From: Streptomyces sp. NBC_01214
GTDB lineage: Bacteria; Actinomycetota; Actinomycetes; Streptomycetales; Streptomycetaceae
Reading direction: 5' to 3'
Assembly: GCF_026340975.1 (NCBI RefSeq)
Contig: NZ_JAPEOS010000003.1
Location: forward strand, 1,612,001 to 1,676,000
DNA length: 64,000 nt
Of this stretch, positions 25,581 to 33,056 are shown in pieces (the first letter of the stretch is position 1; the number at the start of each line of letters is the position of its first letter). The translations under genes were made by a program, and so were the position numbers. The notes beneath the pieces are model-generated. The model saw nothing but the letters and a program-made list of their open reading frames with translations. It was not told where the DNA came from and did no database searches.

Positions 25581-26156
25581 GAGGATCCGGGCGGAGGGCG
25601 TCCGCACTCCTCGTCGTTCCTCGTCGCTCACCGAGGCTGTGGGTGGCCTGGACGCCGCGAAGCCGAATTCACGGACATCGGCTACGTCGACGTCTCGTTC
25701 TCATTCTCGTTCTCGTCCGCTGGTCGACCGGCTGCGCTTCGACCTGGGTACCGTCGGCCCTCCCGCGGCACCGCAAACCGATACGGACCCGGCCGCCCTC
25801 GTGCTCCGCTCCCCGAGCCGGATAGGTGGTCGGCTCCCCCCCAGCCCCGCCTGGTTGCGGGCCAAGGTGGTCGCCGTGGACGGCCTCGAGGACGTCGTGC
25901 CCCTCCAGCAGCGGGTGGTCCCGCTCGGCGACGGCGAAGGGGGAACCCCCGGCGGGCCTGTCCGGACCCCTGGCGCCCGTAACCTCGTTCGTACCCGCAC
26001 CACGCGCTACACCGCTCGACCCCACCATGGACCGGTACGCCCGTACTGCCCGATTCTGAACCTGCCGGTGCAGGTCTGCGGCGGCCAGCCGAAGCGTCGT
26101 CGAACCTCCCTGTTCGCGAGAAGCCGCCGTCACCAGAGAGCTGTGCTGAATGGTCC
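25581..26156. other. Gap without a recognisable gene
   Basis: Frames here are GC-rich shadows with no family pattern. A short CTCGTT/CTCATT repeat lies at 25690-25722. A minus-strand scrap, AERDHPLLEGHDVLEAVHGD, might be decayed coding. Confidence 0.35.
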
Positions 26157-26880
26157 TCAGGCCAGCGCTTCCATGCCCATGTGGCCCATGACCACGATGG
26201 AGATGAGTTCTCCGTCTTCTGTACGGCCGAGCCAGGCTACGGAAAGTCCTTCAGTGACGGAGAAGGTGATGAGGTCTGCGCCCCGGGCCTCATCACGGAC
26301 CTCTCGAACTGGCCGTCGCCCAGGCTCTCGGTGGCACGGGACACGAGCGTGCCCGGTGCCGTCCTGCGCTGCTCCCAGAAGTTGCGGAACGGCGCTGTCA
26401 GCGCAGGCCAGGCTGTCGCGTCGCCGAAGGCGCCCGTGGAGGCGTCCGTGTTGAATCCGACCTCGTCGCCCCGACGAAGACGCTCGATGTCGTCGCCCAG
26501 GGCGAGCCCCATTTCCCAGACGGCCACCGTGCCCTCCCGCACGCACAGACGTGTCGCGGCTACCTCGCGGACGGAGAAGTACTTCCCCATGAACTCGTAC
26601 GGTGCCTCCGTCCATGCCGCACCCACCCGTACACGCCGGGAGGAATGCGAACCGCGAGCTCCCGCGGCTCCCCGTCTTCGTCCTCCAGCCATGGGGTGTC
26701 CACACGAGCCGGCCGCTTGGCACACGGATCGACGAGAGCCGTGTCACCTCCACCACCTCAACGAGCTGCCGCGGGTGGTCACTTCGCGCCCCAACAGGCT
26801 GCCCGGTGTGAACACCGCATCGAGATAGGCGCGAACCTCCGGTGTCGCAACCAGTCGACCATCCCCTACGTATGCCACCT
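26157..26880 (-). pseudogene. Frameshifted DUF4241 protein gene
   Basis: Pieces in different minus-strand frames join into one DUF4241-like protein: VGDGRLVATPEVRAYLDAVF, GSLLGREVTT, then RLSSIRVPSGRLV, then YEFMGKYFSVREVAATRLCV, AVWEMGLALGDDIERL, EVGFNTDASTGAFGDATAW, and finally DLITFSVTEGLSVAWLGR to a stop at 26157. At least three frame changes are needed, so the gene is dead. DUF4241 proteins are of unknown function and often associate with toxin-immunity loci. Confidence 0.72.
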
Positions 26881-26904
26881 TGCGTCCCCACCACGACCCG
26901 ATCA

Positions 26905-27410
26905 GAACTCACGACGATGGACCCACGCTCGGACATCGGGGCCCGGCCCCAGTCGGACGGGCAGGCAAGACACTCTGCCCCGGTCCAGAGAAGCCGGCCT
27001 GTCCGCAGGAACGATGGCCGGTCGCGCCCGGGGTCAACCCAGGGGACGGGCACACGCGTCGCAGCAGTGATCGCCCGAATGCGGGCGCTTCCCGGCCGGG
27101 CCGGGCCGGGCCGGTCTGGCTTGGCCCGGCCTGGCGTGAGCACGAAGGTCCGCGGACGGCAGTTGCCGTCGGCCGCCAAGTGCGCCTTTGGGGTCAGCCC
27201 ACCACGTGACCGCCCGAGGGCGTTGACTGCCACGATCCGGTCCAGATCACCTTCGGCGTGGGCTCGCGCAAGAAGAGCGTTGGACACCGCAGTCGGTGGT
27301 AACCCTTCCTCCACGAGCCAAGTGATCGCGCGGCCGGAAGCCACGGCTCGATCCTGGCCCACTGAACCTCGGACAGCGTCGCAAGCTGACCAACGACCTG
27401 GCACGGGTAG
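26905..27410 (-). pseudogene. Decayed IS5-type transposase
   Basis: From right to left: ATLSEVQWARIEPWLPAA, ALLARAHAEGDLDRIVAVNA, ALGRSRGGLTPKAHLAADG and CRPRTFVLTPGRA are the successive conserved blocks of an IS5-group transposase. They are followed by a CCGGG-rich slippage tract (about 27088-27135) and scrambled sequence. Large deletions remove the catalytic residues. It sits between the broken DUF4241 gene and the next hypothetical gene. Confidence 0.7.
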
Positions 27411-27422
27411 GAGCTCCGTGCG

Positions 27423-27869
27423 TCAACTGCGGGGTCGGTCCGCGGGCCGGTCGGCCATGTGACGCTCGCAAATCGCCCGGTGCTCCGGAAAGCGCAGGGC
27501 GATCTCGGCAAGCTTTTCAAGCATCTCCGTACGTGTGGCCAAGGGGTAGTACTCGTGGTGCAGTGCGATACCCAGACGAAGAGTGTTGTCTGCCTGCCGT
27601 ACCCACTCGTCCAGAGTGCGCGTCATGGACGCACCGTTGTCCGTCCCCGACCACGCTGCCACGTTCAGGAACACGATTGCTTGCTCTAGCGTCGCCCGGC
27701 CTGCTACCACAGCCTCGGCGACGATCCCGGCAATGTCGTCGGCACCGTAGGCGTCAATGAGATCGTCTACGCGGTCGAAGAGCTCATCAGGGAGATCGGT
27801 GTCATCTTGTTCCGGCACCTGCACGGCACACAGCCGCTCAAGCGCCTCTTCCCATGCTGGCATCGTCAT
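27423..27869 (-). CDS. Hypothetical helical protein, 148 residues
   Basis: An acidic all-helical protein: EEALERLCAVQVPEQDDTDL, YGADDIAGIVAEAVVAGRA and TEMLEKLAEIALRFPEHRA suggest TPR- or HEAT-like helices. The last residues (RPADRPRS) are atypical and lie next to the IS5 remnant, so the natural C-terminus may have been replaced. Start: ATG at 27869, behind a G-rich stretch. Family not recognised. Confidence 0.6.
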   Translation of the reverse strand: MTMPAWEEALERLCAVQVPEQDDTDLPDELFDRVDDLIDAYGADDIAGIVAEAVVAGRATLEQAIVFLNVAAWSGTDNGASMTRTLDEWVRQADNTLRLGIALHHEYYPLATRTEMLEKLAEIALRFPEHRAICERHMADRPADRPRS

Positions 27870-27968
27870 CAGGCCCCCTGTCACTCGTCACTCGGATGGA
27901 CGGTAGCCGAGCCCGCCCCAGGCAGCAGTCGATTTGTGGCGGCCACACTGCGGTCTGAAGGTATCGCC

Positions 27969-28152
27969 CTAGCTGCAAGCCCAGATGAACCGGTCGCCGC
28001 GGTGGTCGGAGTTGAGGAAGGGGAAGCCGCTCCCGTAGCCGAAGTCGAGGAGGAACGATCCAGCCGGCCGCGGACTTCGAGATGTCGAACAGCGTGCGTC
28101 TGTAGGCCGAGCGGACTGGATCCGCGGCTTCGCGACGCAGCGCGATCACTAG
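27969..28152 (-). pseudogene. 3' part of a host gene split by the insertion at CTAG
   Basis: Reading leftwards from CTAG (28149-28152) the minus strand gives LVIALRREAADPVRSAYRR and TLFDISKSAAG, and after a frame change SFLLDFGYGSGFPFLNSDHR to a TAG at 27969. The other side of the 3.5-kb insertion (31672 onward) continues the same frame upstream as TPFSRLKRSFKK. Family unknown. Confidence 0.5.
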
Positions 28153-28183
28153 GGCTTGTCTCTCCGATCGCGAGAGCCGGACC

Positions 28184-28209
28184 GGGCTGGGGCTATCCGG
28201 CCCCAGCCC
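28184..28209 (-). terminator. Hairpin over the tetR stop codon
   Basis: GGGCTGGGG (28184-28192) pairs with CCCCAGCCC (28201-28209) around an 8-nt loop that contains the stop codon of the TetR gene. Confidence 0.5.
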
Positions 28210-28804
28210 AGCCGTGCTCAACCGACCGGCGACATCGGTCGGGTTCGTCTCCTGCGCTGGTGAACAGTGCGGTCAGCATGGGCACGCCGTGAGCAAGTGT
28301 CTGGGGCGGTAGGGGGCCTGTGGCGACGAGTGAGGCGAGTCCGTGTCCGATGGTCCAGCTCTGTGTTGCCAGTTCCAGCGGGTCGACCTCGTTGCGGAAG
28401 CGGCCGTTCGCCTTGGCCCGTTCGATGGCGCGGACGAGGTGGTGCAGGGTTTCGTCCGCGGCACCAGTGTCTTCGAGGTCGAAACTCGCGTCGAACATGA
28501 CGCGGTAGAGGTCGGGGTTCTCCATGGCATTGGCCAGGTAGGCGGCTCCCAGTGCGGCGAGGTCTCGTACCGGGTCTGCGGACATCTTGACGACCGCGAG
28601 TTGGGCGGCCAGGCGTGTGAAGCCTTCCTGCCGCAGCGCCTTCCACAGGCCGTCCATGCCGCCGAAGTAGGTGTAGACGGCCATCGTTGACACGTCGGTT
28701 CCGGCGACCAGGGTGCGGAGTGTGAGCGGTTGCCTCGAGCGCAGCATGTGTGCGGCTCGGTCGAGCAGCAGGGTGCGGACCGCTGGATCTTTCGTCCTTG
28801 CCAT
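28193..28804 (-). CDS. TetR-family transcriptional regulator
   Basis: The 203-residue protein has an N-terminal TetR DNA-binding domain, with helix-turn-helix around residues 28-48 (LTLRTLVAGTDVSTMAVYTY followed by FGGMDGLW), and a helical ligand domain of the TetR_C type with ENPDLYRVMFD. It is divergent from the RidA-like gene. A palindrome CATAGC-ATC-GCTATG lies 13-27 bp upstream of its start, overlapping both promoters, and is the probable autoregulatory operator. TATTGT 6 nt before the ATG suggests a leaderless mRNA. Together with the RidA-like gene it appears to be cargo of an IS5-like unit. Confidence 0.88.
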   Translation of the reverse strand: MARTKDPAVRTLLLDRAAHMLRSRQPLTLRTLVAGTDVSTMAVYTYFGGMDGLWKALRQEGFTRLAAQLAVVKMSADPVRDLAALGAAYLANAMENPDLYRVMFDASFDLEDTGAADETLHHLVRAIERAKANGRFRNEVDPLELATQSWTIGHGLASLVATGPLPPQTLAHGVPMLTALFTSAGDEPDRCRRSVEHGWAGAG

Positions 28805-28810
28805 GGCTCC

Positions 28811-28833
28811 ACAATACATAGCATCGCTATGCT
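28811..28833. promoter_or_regulatory. Divergent tetR/ridA promoters with TetR operator
   Basis: CATAGC (28817-28822) and GCTATG (28826-28831) are perfect arms around ATC. On the minus strand TATTGT (28816-28811) is a -10 box 6 nt before tetR; on the plus strand TATGCT (28828-28833) is a -10 box for ridA. Binding here would block both. Confidence 0.6.
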
Positions 28834-28885
28834 TTCATGGGGTGCTGATCTTGCTGCTCCTGACGCCAAGAGGAAGAGGCCGTTC

Positions 28886-29293
28886 ATGTCCGTGACGCTG
28901 GTCAATCCCGAGGGGTTGCCGAAGCCCGAGGTCTACCGACAGATGTCGGTCGCCACCGGATCGAAGCTGGTGTTCCTTGCGGGGCAGGTCGCCCGCGATG
29001 CCGACGGCCGGCCCGTGGGCGAGGGAGATTTCGCCGCTCAGGTCGAGCGGTGCTATCTCAATATCGCCACCGCTCTGGCCGGGATCGGCGGCTCCTTCGA
29101 TGACGTGGCGAAGTTGACCATCTACGTCGTCGACTGGAGTCCCGAGAAGATGCCGCTGCTGGGTGAGGGCGTGGGTCGGGCCGCAGCGAAGCTGGGCATC
29201 GATCCGGTCAAGCCGATCACCCTGCTGGGTGTTGCGGCGCTGGGGGAACCGGACCTCCTGGTCGAGGTCGAAGCCACTGCGGTCATCGAATAG
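28886..29293 (+). CDS. RidA-family protein lacking the usual catalytic arginine
   Basis: The 135-residue protein has the YjgF/YER057c/RidA fold: VFLAGQVARDADGRPVGEGD, then NIATALAGIGGSFDDVAKLT and YVVDWSP. Classical RidA hydrolyses reactive enamines/imines using an Arg in the motif VARLP near the C-terminus; here the matching stretch reads GVAALGEPDLLVEVEA, with Ala in that place. It therefore belongs with the Rid subfamilies without the Arg, whose roles are poorly known. AGGAAGAGG lies 6 nt before the ATG. It is divergent from, and probably repressed by, the TetR protein. Confidence 0.85.
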   Translation: MSVTLVNPEGLPKPEVYRQMSVATGSKLVFLAGQVARDADGRPVGEGDFAAQVERCYLNIATALAGIGGSFDDVAKLTIYVVDWSPEKMPLLGEGVGRAAAKLGIDPVKPITLLGVAALGEPDLLVEVEATAVIE

Positions 29294-29334
29294 CCGTCGC
29301 TGCGAGCAGGGAGACCGTGGGGCTGGCCATGTTG

Positions 29335-30285
29335 AGTCGGGGGATCTGACGGACGGCGAGTGGGCGGTGTTGGAGCCGCTGCTGCCGGTAAGTAACAACC
29401 GGTGCGGCCGGTAGCGCGATCACCGGCAGGTGATCAACGGGATCATTCACCGGCTGGGCACCGGGGTGCAGTGGCGGGAGCTGCCCGAACGCTTCGGCTC
29501 GTTGTAGATCGTCCACAAGCGGCACTTGCTGCGGTCGGCCGACGGCACCTGGGAGAGGCTCCTGCGGCACGTTCAGTCCGCCGTCGACGCCGAAGGCGGC
29601 ATCGACTGGAACATCAACGTCGACTCCACCATCACGCGCGCTCAAGCGCACGCCGCAGGAGCACCTCAGACTCCACCGCCCGCGCCACCGAGCCCTTCAA
29701 AAGGGGCCGCCGAAGGCCAGTGCGGCGGCTGCCGGTCATCGGGATGCTGCACGGCCTCCTGGAGGGGGCGGTGCCCCGGGGGAGGCCCTCAGCCGGTCCC
29801 GCGGTGGCCTGGCCACCAAGATTCACATTGCCGCAGAGGGCCGCTGCCGCCCGCTGTCTCTGCTGATCACGCCGGGACAACAGGCGGACTGCGCGCAGTT
29901 CGAGCCGGTCATGGACAAGATCCGCGTCCCGCGCGGGACGCGGCCGTCCCCGTCGCACGCCGGATAGCGTGAGCGCCGACAAGGCGTACAGCAACCGCAA
30001 GATCCGCGCCTACCTCCGCAAACGCGGCATCCGGCACGCGATCCCGGAGAAGAAGGGCCACAAGGCTGCCCGCCTGCGCCGGGGTTCACGCGGCGGACGG
30101 CCTTCGGGATTCGATAAAGACCGGTACAAAGATCGCAACACAGCGGACCGGGCCATCGGCAAGCTCAAGCAATTCAGAGCCGTCGCCACTCGGTATGACA
30201 AGCGCGGATACGTCTACTTCGGCACCGTCACCGCCGCCGCACACTCCTCATCTGGCTCCGATCATGATCGGAGAGACAGGCCCTA
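29335..30285 (+). pseudogene. Decayed IS5-type transposase of the cargo-bearing unit
   Basis: Pieces in several plus-strand frames: DLTDGEWAVLEPLLPV, a stop, then INGIIHRLGTGVQWRELPER, a stop, then ADGTWERLLRHVQSAVDAEG, IDWNINVDSTITRAQAHAAG, SLLITPGQQADCAQFEPVMD and KIRVPRGTR. The last part (ADKAYSNRKIRAYLRKRG, RHAIPEKKGHKAARLRRGSR, RYKDRNTADRAIGKLKQFRA) is intact for ~100 codons. In-frame stops and frameshifts show it cannot make a transposase. It ends at the right terminal repeat. Confidence 0.85.
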
Positions 30286-30341
30286 GTAGTGCTTTGTTAC
30301 TGGGTCTTGTCACGTCGGGTGTTCGGTAGTTCGCTGGTTGT

Positions 30342-31550
30342 ATGAGGGCTGGGGAGCTTGCTGCGGTGCGGGGCCGGTTGGAGGAGTTCGCCTCCGAAGT
30401 GTTCGCGCCGTTGGTGCGGCGGGACTGGCTGGAGAAGGGCCAGTTGTATCTGCGGGGCCTGCTGTTGGACGGCCGACGCAAGTCGATGCAGCCGATGGCC
30501 GAGCGTCTCGGGGTGGACCATCAGCGGTTGCAGCAGTTCATGACGTCCTCGACCTGGCCGGTCGAGGACGTGCGGGCTCGGCTGGCATGGCGGGCGGTAC
30601 GGGCGGTGCGGCCCGAGGTGTGGGTGGTGGACGACACCGGTTTCCCCAAGGACGGCACCGCATCACCCGGGGTGGCGCGACAGTACTCGGGCACGTTGGG
30701 CAAGGTCGGCAACTGCCAGATCGGTGTCAGTGTCCACGCCGCTTCCGACACAGCCTCGTGCCCACTGTCCTGGCGGCTGTTCCTGCCCGAGAGCTGGGAC
30801 AGGGCCGAGGCGGCCGGGCGGCGCAAGGCCTGCCGGATCCCCGATACCGAGCACCACCGCCCGAAGTGGGAGCTCGCGCTGGAGATGCTTGACGAACTGG
30901 CCGGCGCTGGTCTGCGGCCCGCCGCGCTGGTCGCGGACACCGGTTACGGCGCGAACGCCGATTTCCGCCACGGCCTGGAGGACCGGGGTCTGGCCTACGT
31001 GCTGCAGGTCAAGAGCGAGATGACCGCCCACGGCAAGGACGCCGAACCGCACCAGCCCGCCTATAGCGGGCTCGGGCCGCGCCCGCTGCCGCGCTACCGC
31101 ACCCGCCCGGTCTCCTTACGCGAACACGTGATGGCCGCGGGCCGAGACCGGGGAGGGACCCTGACCTGGCGCAAGGGCTCCAAGGCGGCGATGAGCTCGC
31201 ACTTCGTGCTCCTGCGGGTCCGCCTCGCCGGCCGACGGCCCAAACCCGCCGCCGACGGCACGATCCCGCTCAGCTGGCTGATCGCCCAGTGGCCCGAGGA
31301 CGAGGCCGAGCCGGTGAGGTACTGGGTCTCGAACCTGCCCGACGACATTCCCGCCAAGGACCTGGTCCGCCTGGCGAAGTCCCGCTGGCGGATCGAGCAC
31401 GACTACCGCGAGCTGAAAACCTGCCTGGGCCTGGACCACTTCGAGGGCCGATCCTTCGTCGGTTGGCACCGGCACGTCACCCTCGTGACCGCAGCCCATC
31501 TGTTCCTGACCGAACAGCGGAGGACCCCAAAAGCCCCTGCCAGGGCCTGA
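30342..31550 (+). CDS. IS701-family transposase, with C-terminal frame break
   Basis: The 402-residue DDE transposase shows VWVVDDTGFPKDGTASPGVA (first catalytic Asp), LVADTGYGANADFRHGLEDR (second Asp), and KSRWRIEHDYRELKTCLGLD (catalytic Glu region). The zero frame ends at TGA 31548-31550, but the usual C-terminus (GLTLYQALDLLQHLI, TGTCPTCQQTVP) is present in the -1 frame and ends at TAA 31655-31657, inside the right repeat. The break coincides with a C_CCA_AAA heptamer (31526-31532), so it is either a frameshift mutation or programmed slippage. Loss of the last ~40 residues may or may not abolish activity. Confidence 0.92.
   Translation: MRAGELAAVRGRLEEFASEVFAPLVRRDWLEKGQLYLRGLLLDGRRKSMQPMAERLGVDHQRLQQFMTSSTWPVEDVRARLAWRAVRAVRPEVWVVDDTGFPKDGTASPGVARQYSGTLGKVGNCQIGVSVHAASDTASCPLSWRLFLPESWDRAEAAGRRKACRIPDTEHHRPKWELALEMLDELAGAGLRPAALVADTGYGANADFRHGLEDRGLAYVLQVKSEMTAHGKDAEPHQPAYSGLGPRPLPRYRTRPVSLREHVMAAGRDRGGTLTWRKGSKAAMSSHFVLLRVRLAGRRPKPAADGTIPLSWLIAQWPEDEAEPVRYWVSNLPDDIPAKDLVRLAKSRWRIEHDYRELKTCLGLDHFEGRSFVGWHRHVTLVTAAHLFLTEQRRTPKAPARA
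31526..31532 (+). other. Candidate -1 slippery heptamer CCCAAAA
   Basis: In the zero frame the sequence reads C CCA AAA, an exact X XXY YYZ heptamer. A -1 shift here enters the frame that encodes the conserved C-terminus of the transposase and terminates at 31657. Confidence 0.4.
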
Positions 31551-31671
31551 CCCTCTACCAGGCCCTGGACCTCCTCCAACACCTCATCGCCACCTGGACC
31601 GGCACCTGCCCCACCTGCCAACAAACCGTCCCCCGACAGCCCTACGACACCAGCTAACAAAGCACTACTAG

Positions 31672-31810
31672 TTTCTTGAAGGAACGTTTCAGCCTGCTGA
31701 ATGGGGTAGCCAAGGCGACTCCGACGCCGTGAACACACCAGCCACCACACGATCGTTCCACTGCGCCCGGCACACGTCCGGCACAACATCGCGAATGCTC
31801 CATCCTCCCC
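31672..31810 (-). pseudogene. 5' part of the host gene split at CTAG
   Basis: Reading leftwards into CTAG the minus strand gives GVALATPFSRLKRSFKK. After removal of 28153-31671 this continues without a break into LVIALRREAADPVRSAYRR at 28152. Further upstream the frame becomes uncertain. It supports the view that the nested elements interrupted one gene. Confidence 0.4.
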
Positions 31811-31864
31811 TGACGCCCCGCGTAGGCCGCGCCGAATCCTGTAGAAGCGCCCGCATTCAGTCTC

Positions 31865-31876
31865 TAAAGTCAGCGC
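31865..31876 (+). promoter_or_regulatory. Putative -10 box for a leaderless mRNA
   Basis: TAAAGT (31865-31870) is 6 nt from the ATG at 31877 and there is no ribosome binding site. Confidence 0.4.
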
Positions 31877-32272
31877 ATGGCCACCGAGGACGAGCACGCA
31901 ACTCACCCCGACATCGCCGCGATGCTCACCGACCAGACGAGCGCGTGCAAGGCAGCACGCGACGCCATCGCCGCCGGCGGCGAGGTACAGGTCTCGGACG
32001 GGGAGGTGCCCCACTGGATGGTTCACGGCATCGCCGCAACGAGGCTGAAACGGTCGTTGAAGCGCGGCCTGCCGAAGACCCTCGGCCTCGACGAGACCGT
32101 TGACATCCTCGCGCGGCACCGCGGCGAGCAACTACGGACCGGGACCATCCTCGCAGCAGACGGGCTCTCGTTCTTCACCCTGTACTTCGACGCCACCGGG
32201 ACCGAGCTCTTGGCGTGCAGCGGTGTCCAACGCTCTCCGACGCCCAGTACGAACGACTCGTTGGAGCCCTGA
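31877..32272 (+). CDS. Hypothetical protein, 131 residues
   Basis: The protein begins MATEDEHATHPDIAAMLTDQ and continues with a helical N-terminal half and a beta-rich RTGTILAADGLSFFTLYFDA. The composition is coding-like. A TAAAGT box 6 nt upstream supports a leaderless start. No family recognised. The last ~15 residues (RSPTPSTNDSLEP) look different and might be a frameshifted end. Confidence 0.55.
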   Translation: MATEDEHATHPDIAAMLTDQTSACKAARDAIAAGGEVQVSDGEVPHWMVHGIAATRLKRSLKRGLPKTLGLDETVDILARHRGEQLRTGTILAADGLSFFTLYFDATGTELLACSGVQRSPTPSTNDSLEP

Positions 32273-32399
32273 GGTGATCCGCAGCGCGGACCCACTGCCT
32301 GACCGCAGCCACCACCACCTGCGGAATCTCGGCTTTGAGTAGCAGGCCATGGCTACGTTCGCCCTGTCGCGACGGCGCGTAGGCACCGATCGTCGGCGT

Positions 32400-32545
32400 G
32401 GCGGTTTCGCCAGATGATGTCGGGCAGCGTGAACGTCTTCGGGCGGCCGCCCTTGTACTTCGGATACAGCGAGTCGAAACCGTCGGTGTTGGGTGTTGAA
32501 GTTGTGGATCACATCGCGTACCCGGTCACCGCTGGTGAAGGACAC
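32400..32545 (-). pseudogene. N-terminal scrap of an IS630-type transposase
   Basis: The minus strand gives VSFTSGDRVRDVIHNFN, then in another frame DGFDSLYPKYKGGRPKTFTL, the winged-helix start of IS630-family transposases. The two parts are separated by a frame change, and nothing of the catalytic domain remains. Confidence 0.65.
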
Positions 32546-32579
32546 CTCGGGGGTAGGTGACGACCGACGCCCAAGTACC

Positions 32580-33056
32580 TCACTCAGACCGGTTGTCCCG
32601 TGCTCTGAGGGCTGCCTCCAGTCGGGCGATGTCCTCGGCGTCCTTGGTCCGTCGAGGCCTGGAGGGATCCCAGATGGGCATCATCCGCTTGATCTCGATC
32701 TGGGCCTGTGGACTGACGATCGCACATTCCAGACCACCGATACGGCCCGGCCCGGCATTGAGCATTCCCTCGGGCCAGGGCGCACCGGCCCATGGGCCCC
32801 CGGCGACCACCACACGGCCGGCCGTGTCCCGGTCCAGGGGCGTAAAGCTGTTGTCCCACCCGTCCTTGGAGAAATCGAGCTGCAGGTCAGGCGGCGGTCC
32901 TGGGACCGGGTCCTCCGACGCAGCGAGCGCAAGAACGCAACCGCCGAGGAGATCATCACCAGACACGGCGACTCTGCCCCGTTGCAGCGCAATCGGCGGA
33001 AGAGCCACGATGCTGACCCGCGTCGTTGCCATGCCGCCCGAGAGGGACGTCGCCAA
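32580..33056 (-). pseudogene. C-terminal remnant of a nucleotidyltransferase-like protein
   Basis: The frame ends with QAQIEIKRMMPIWDPSRPRR and TKDAEDIARLEAAL, the usual end of small nucleotidyltransferase (aminoglycoside adenylyltransferase-like) proteins, where the final helix carries a conserved KDxxD. The N-terminal GSxxxD catalytic part is absent, and upstream sequence is fused to the end of the acetyltransferase gene, so it looks truncated. An alternative is a full small protein of unknown type starting at 33056. Confidence 0.45.

Larger units (their letters stand above)
28149..30286. mobile_element. IS5-like unit carrying a tetR-ridA pair
   Basis: The left end CTAGGGCTTGTCTCTCCGAT (28149-28168, then C) and right end GATCGGAGAGACAGGCCCTA (30266-30285, then G) are inverted copies with one mismatch in 21 bp. 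The terminal CTAG is the likely target duplication. Inside lie, in order, a TetR gene (minus), a RidA-like gene (plus) and a decayed IS5-type transposase (plus). A normal element of this group would be ~1 kb with the left end just before the transposase, so the 1.1 kb of extra DNA looks like cargo. The alternative is that the left end belongs to another, deleted copy. Confidence 0.6.
30287..31667 (+). mobile_element. IS701-family insertion sequence, complete, flanked by CTAG
   Basis: Terminal repeats TAGTGCTTTGTTA (30287-30299) and TAACAAAGCACTA (31655-31667) are perfect. CTAG occurs immediately outside both ends (30283-30286 and 31668-31671), matching the YTAR 4-bp target duplication known for IS701. 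The 1381-bp length is normal. The target CTAG is the right end of the older IS5-like unit. Sharp ends and an almost full transposase show it is young. Confidence 0.9.
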
